Shown in pieces: positions 6,890 through 7,416 of a stretch of 7,416 bases of DNA. How positions within the stretch are numbered: position 1 is the first letter of the stretch; every line of letters begins with the position of its first letter. A program made the position numbers and the translations under genes. The notes beneath the pieces were generated by a model. That model was not told where the DNA came from. It did no database searches and worked only from the letters and a program-made list of their open reading frames with translations. The stretch lies in the NCBI GenBank assembly GCA_016183835.1, contig JACPDV010000722.1, positions 1-7,416 of the forward strand. Direction: 5' to 3'. The stretch comes from Armatimonadota bacterium (GTDB lineage: Bacteria > Armatimonadota > UBA10988).

Positions 6890-7416
6890 ATGTACGAACG
6901 CACGGTCCGTCCGCTCACTGAGGCCGAACTGGCGCGCCTGCGGCGGCAGCGCGAACTGATGCGGGCCACGATGACCGGCGACGGCGGCATCGAGCGCGGT
7001 GTCGCCGCCTGCGGTTCGGCCTTCGGCGCGGTGGCAGGCATGCTCGTCGCGCTGTTTCTCTGGTCGGCTGGCGGGCGGAACGGGAATCTGGCGGCGTGGC
7101 TGCTCACGGGCGGCTTGCTCGGCGGGACGTGGGGTTACGCGTTGGGCCGCGGGGCTGGCAAGGCGATGGCGGGATGCGGATCGGCTGCGCTCACGGGTGA
7201 GACCGACGACGCCGATCTCCAAGCGGCGGTCCTTCGTTGCACCGTCACCGGGGCGGTCGCTGTGCCGATGTGTGGTGCGGGCGAGTTGCTGGTCCTGGAT
7301 GTCGGCGACGGACGCTTGTTAGCGCTGAACACCGTGGTCGGCTACGGTACGCGACTCACCTACCTGGGGTTCCCGCACGAGCGGTTCGAGTTGACCGTGC
7401 TGGTCGGCTCCCTGGC
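6890..7416 (+). CDS. Two-helix membrane protein of unknown family, paralog 3 (cut by window end)
   Basis: The frame is open from the ATG at 6890 to the window edge, giving 175 complete residues and no stop, so the C-terminal third is missing. The start comes one base after the stop of paralog 2, with a G run (6878-6883) as a weak ribosome-binding site. The opening MYERTVRPLTEAELARLR is nearly that of paralog 2. Two membrane helices are likely at about 40-61 and 67-86, with glycine-rich faces. The soluble part contains LLVLDVGDGRLLALN (133-147) and YLGFPHERFELTV (158-170). By analogy about 60-100 residues remain outside the window, including the YRGEG and GTL-TC blocks. Whether it has the paralog 1 insertion cannot be seen. 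It is cysteine-richer than its neighbours (C41, C96, C117, C128). Confidence 0.8.
   Translation, partial: MYERTVRPLTEAELARLRRQRELMRATMTGDGGIERGVAACGSAFGAVAGMLVALFLWSAGGRNGNLAAWLLTGGLLGGTWGYALGRGAGKAMAGCGSAALTGETDDADLQAAVLRCTVTGAVAVPMCGAGELLVLDVGDGRLLALNTVVGYGTRLTYLGFPHERFELTVLVGSL

Overview
This is a GC-rich bacterial window with strong third-position G/C bias and GTG starts on three of the six genes. The gene mix is a secreted clan GH-A glycoside hydrolase, a URO-D-superfamily protein unlike HemE, a TadG-like secreted beta-protein and a group II intron. It resembles polysaccharide-degrading lineages such as Planctomycetota, Armatimonadota or Lentisphaerota. That placement is an inference from gene content; no rRNA or marker gene is present.

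Layout. Bases 1 to about 118 are the 3' end of a group II intron on the + strand, with complete domains V and VI; the rest of the intron lies outside the window. Seventeen bases further on is the stop of a leftward gene (135-1013) for a signal-peptide-bearing protein that resembles the C-terminal part of TadG-like proteins. A 101-bp divergent intergenic region (1014-1114) follows. A rightward gene run then fills the rest of the window. It holds a GH50-like secreted glycoside hydrolase (1115-4213), a URO-D/corrinoid-methyltransferase-like protein (4226-5347), and three tandem paralogs of a two-helix membrane protein family I do not recognise (5349-6173, 6175-6888, and 6890 to the window end). 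The third paralog is cut by the window edge.

How the genes may work together. The five rightward genes are separated by 12, 1, 1 and 1 bases and almost certainly form one operon. The hydrolase should act outside the cytoplasm on a polysaccharide. The URO-D-like protein is cytoplasmic; relatives move methyl groups to or from corrinoids or decarboxylate porphyrins, and its substrate here is unknown. The three paralogs share an N-terminal signature, two membrane helices and a conserved soluble domain with the motifs LGFPHERF and YRGEG. They are the most novel part of the window. No CRISPR array, tRNA, rRNA or convincing intrinsic terminator was seen, and no gene-free stretch exceeds 300 bases.
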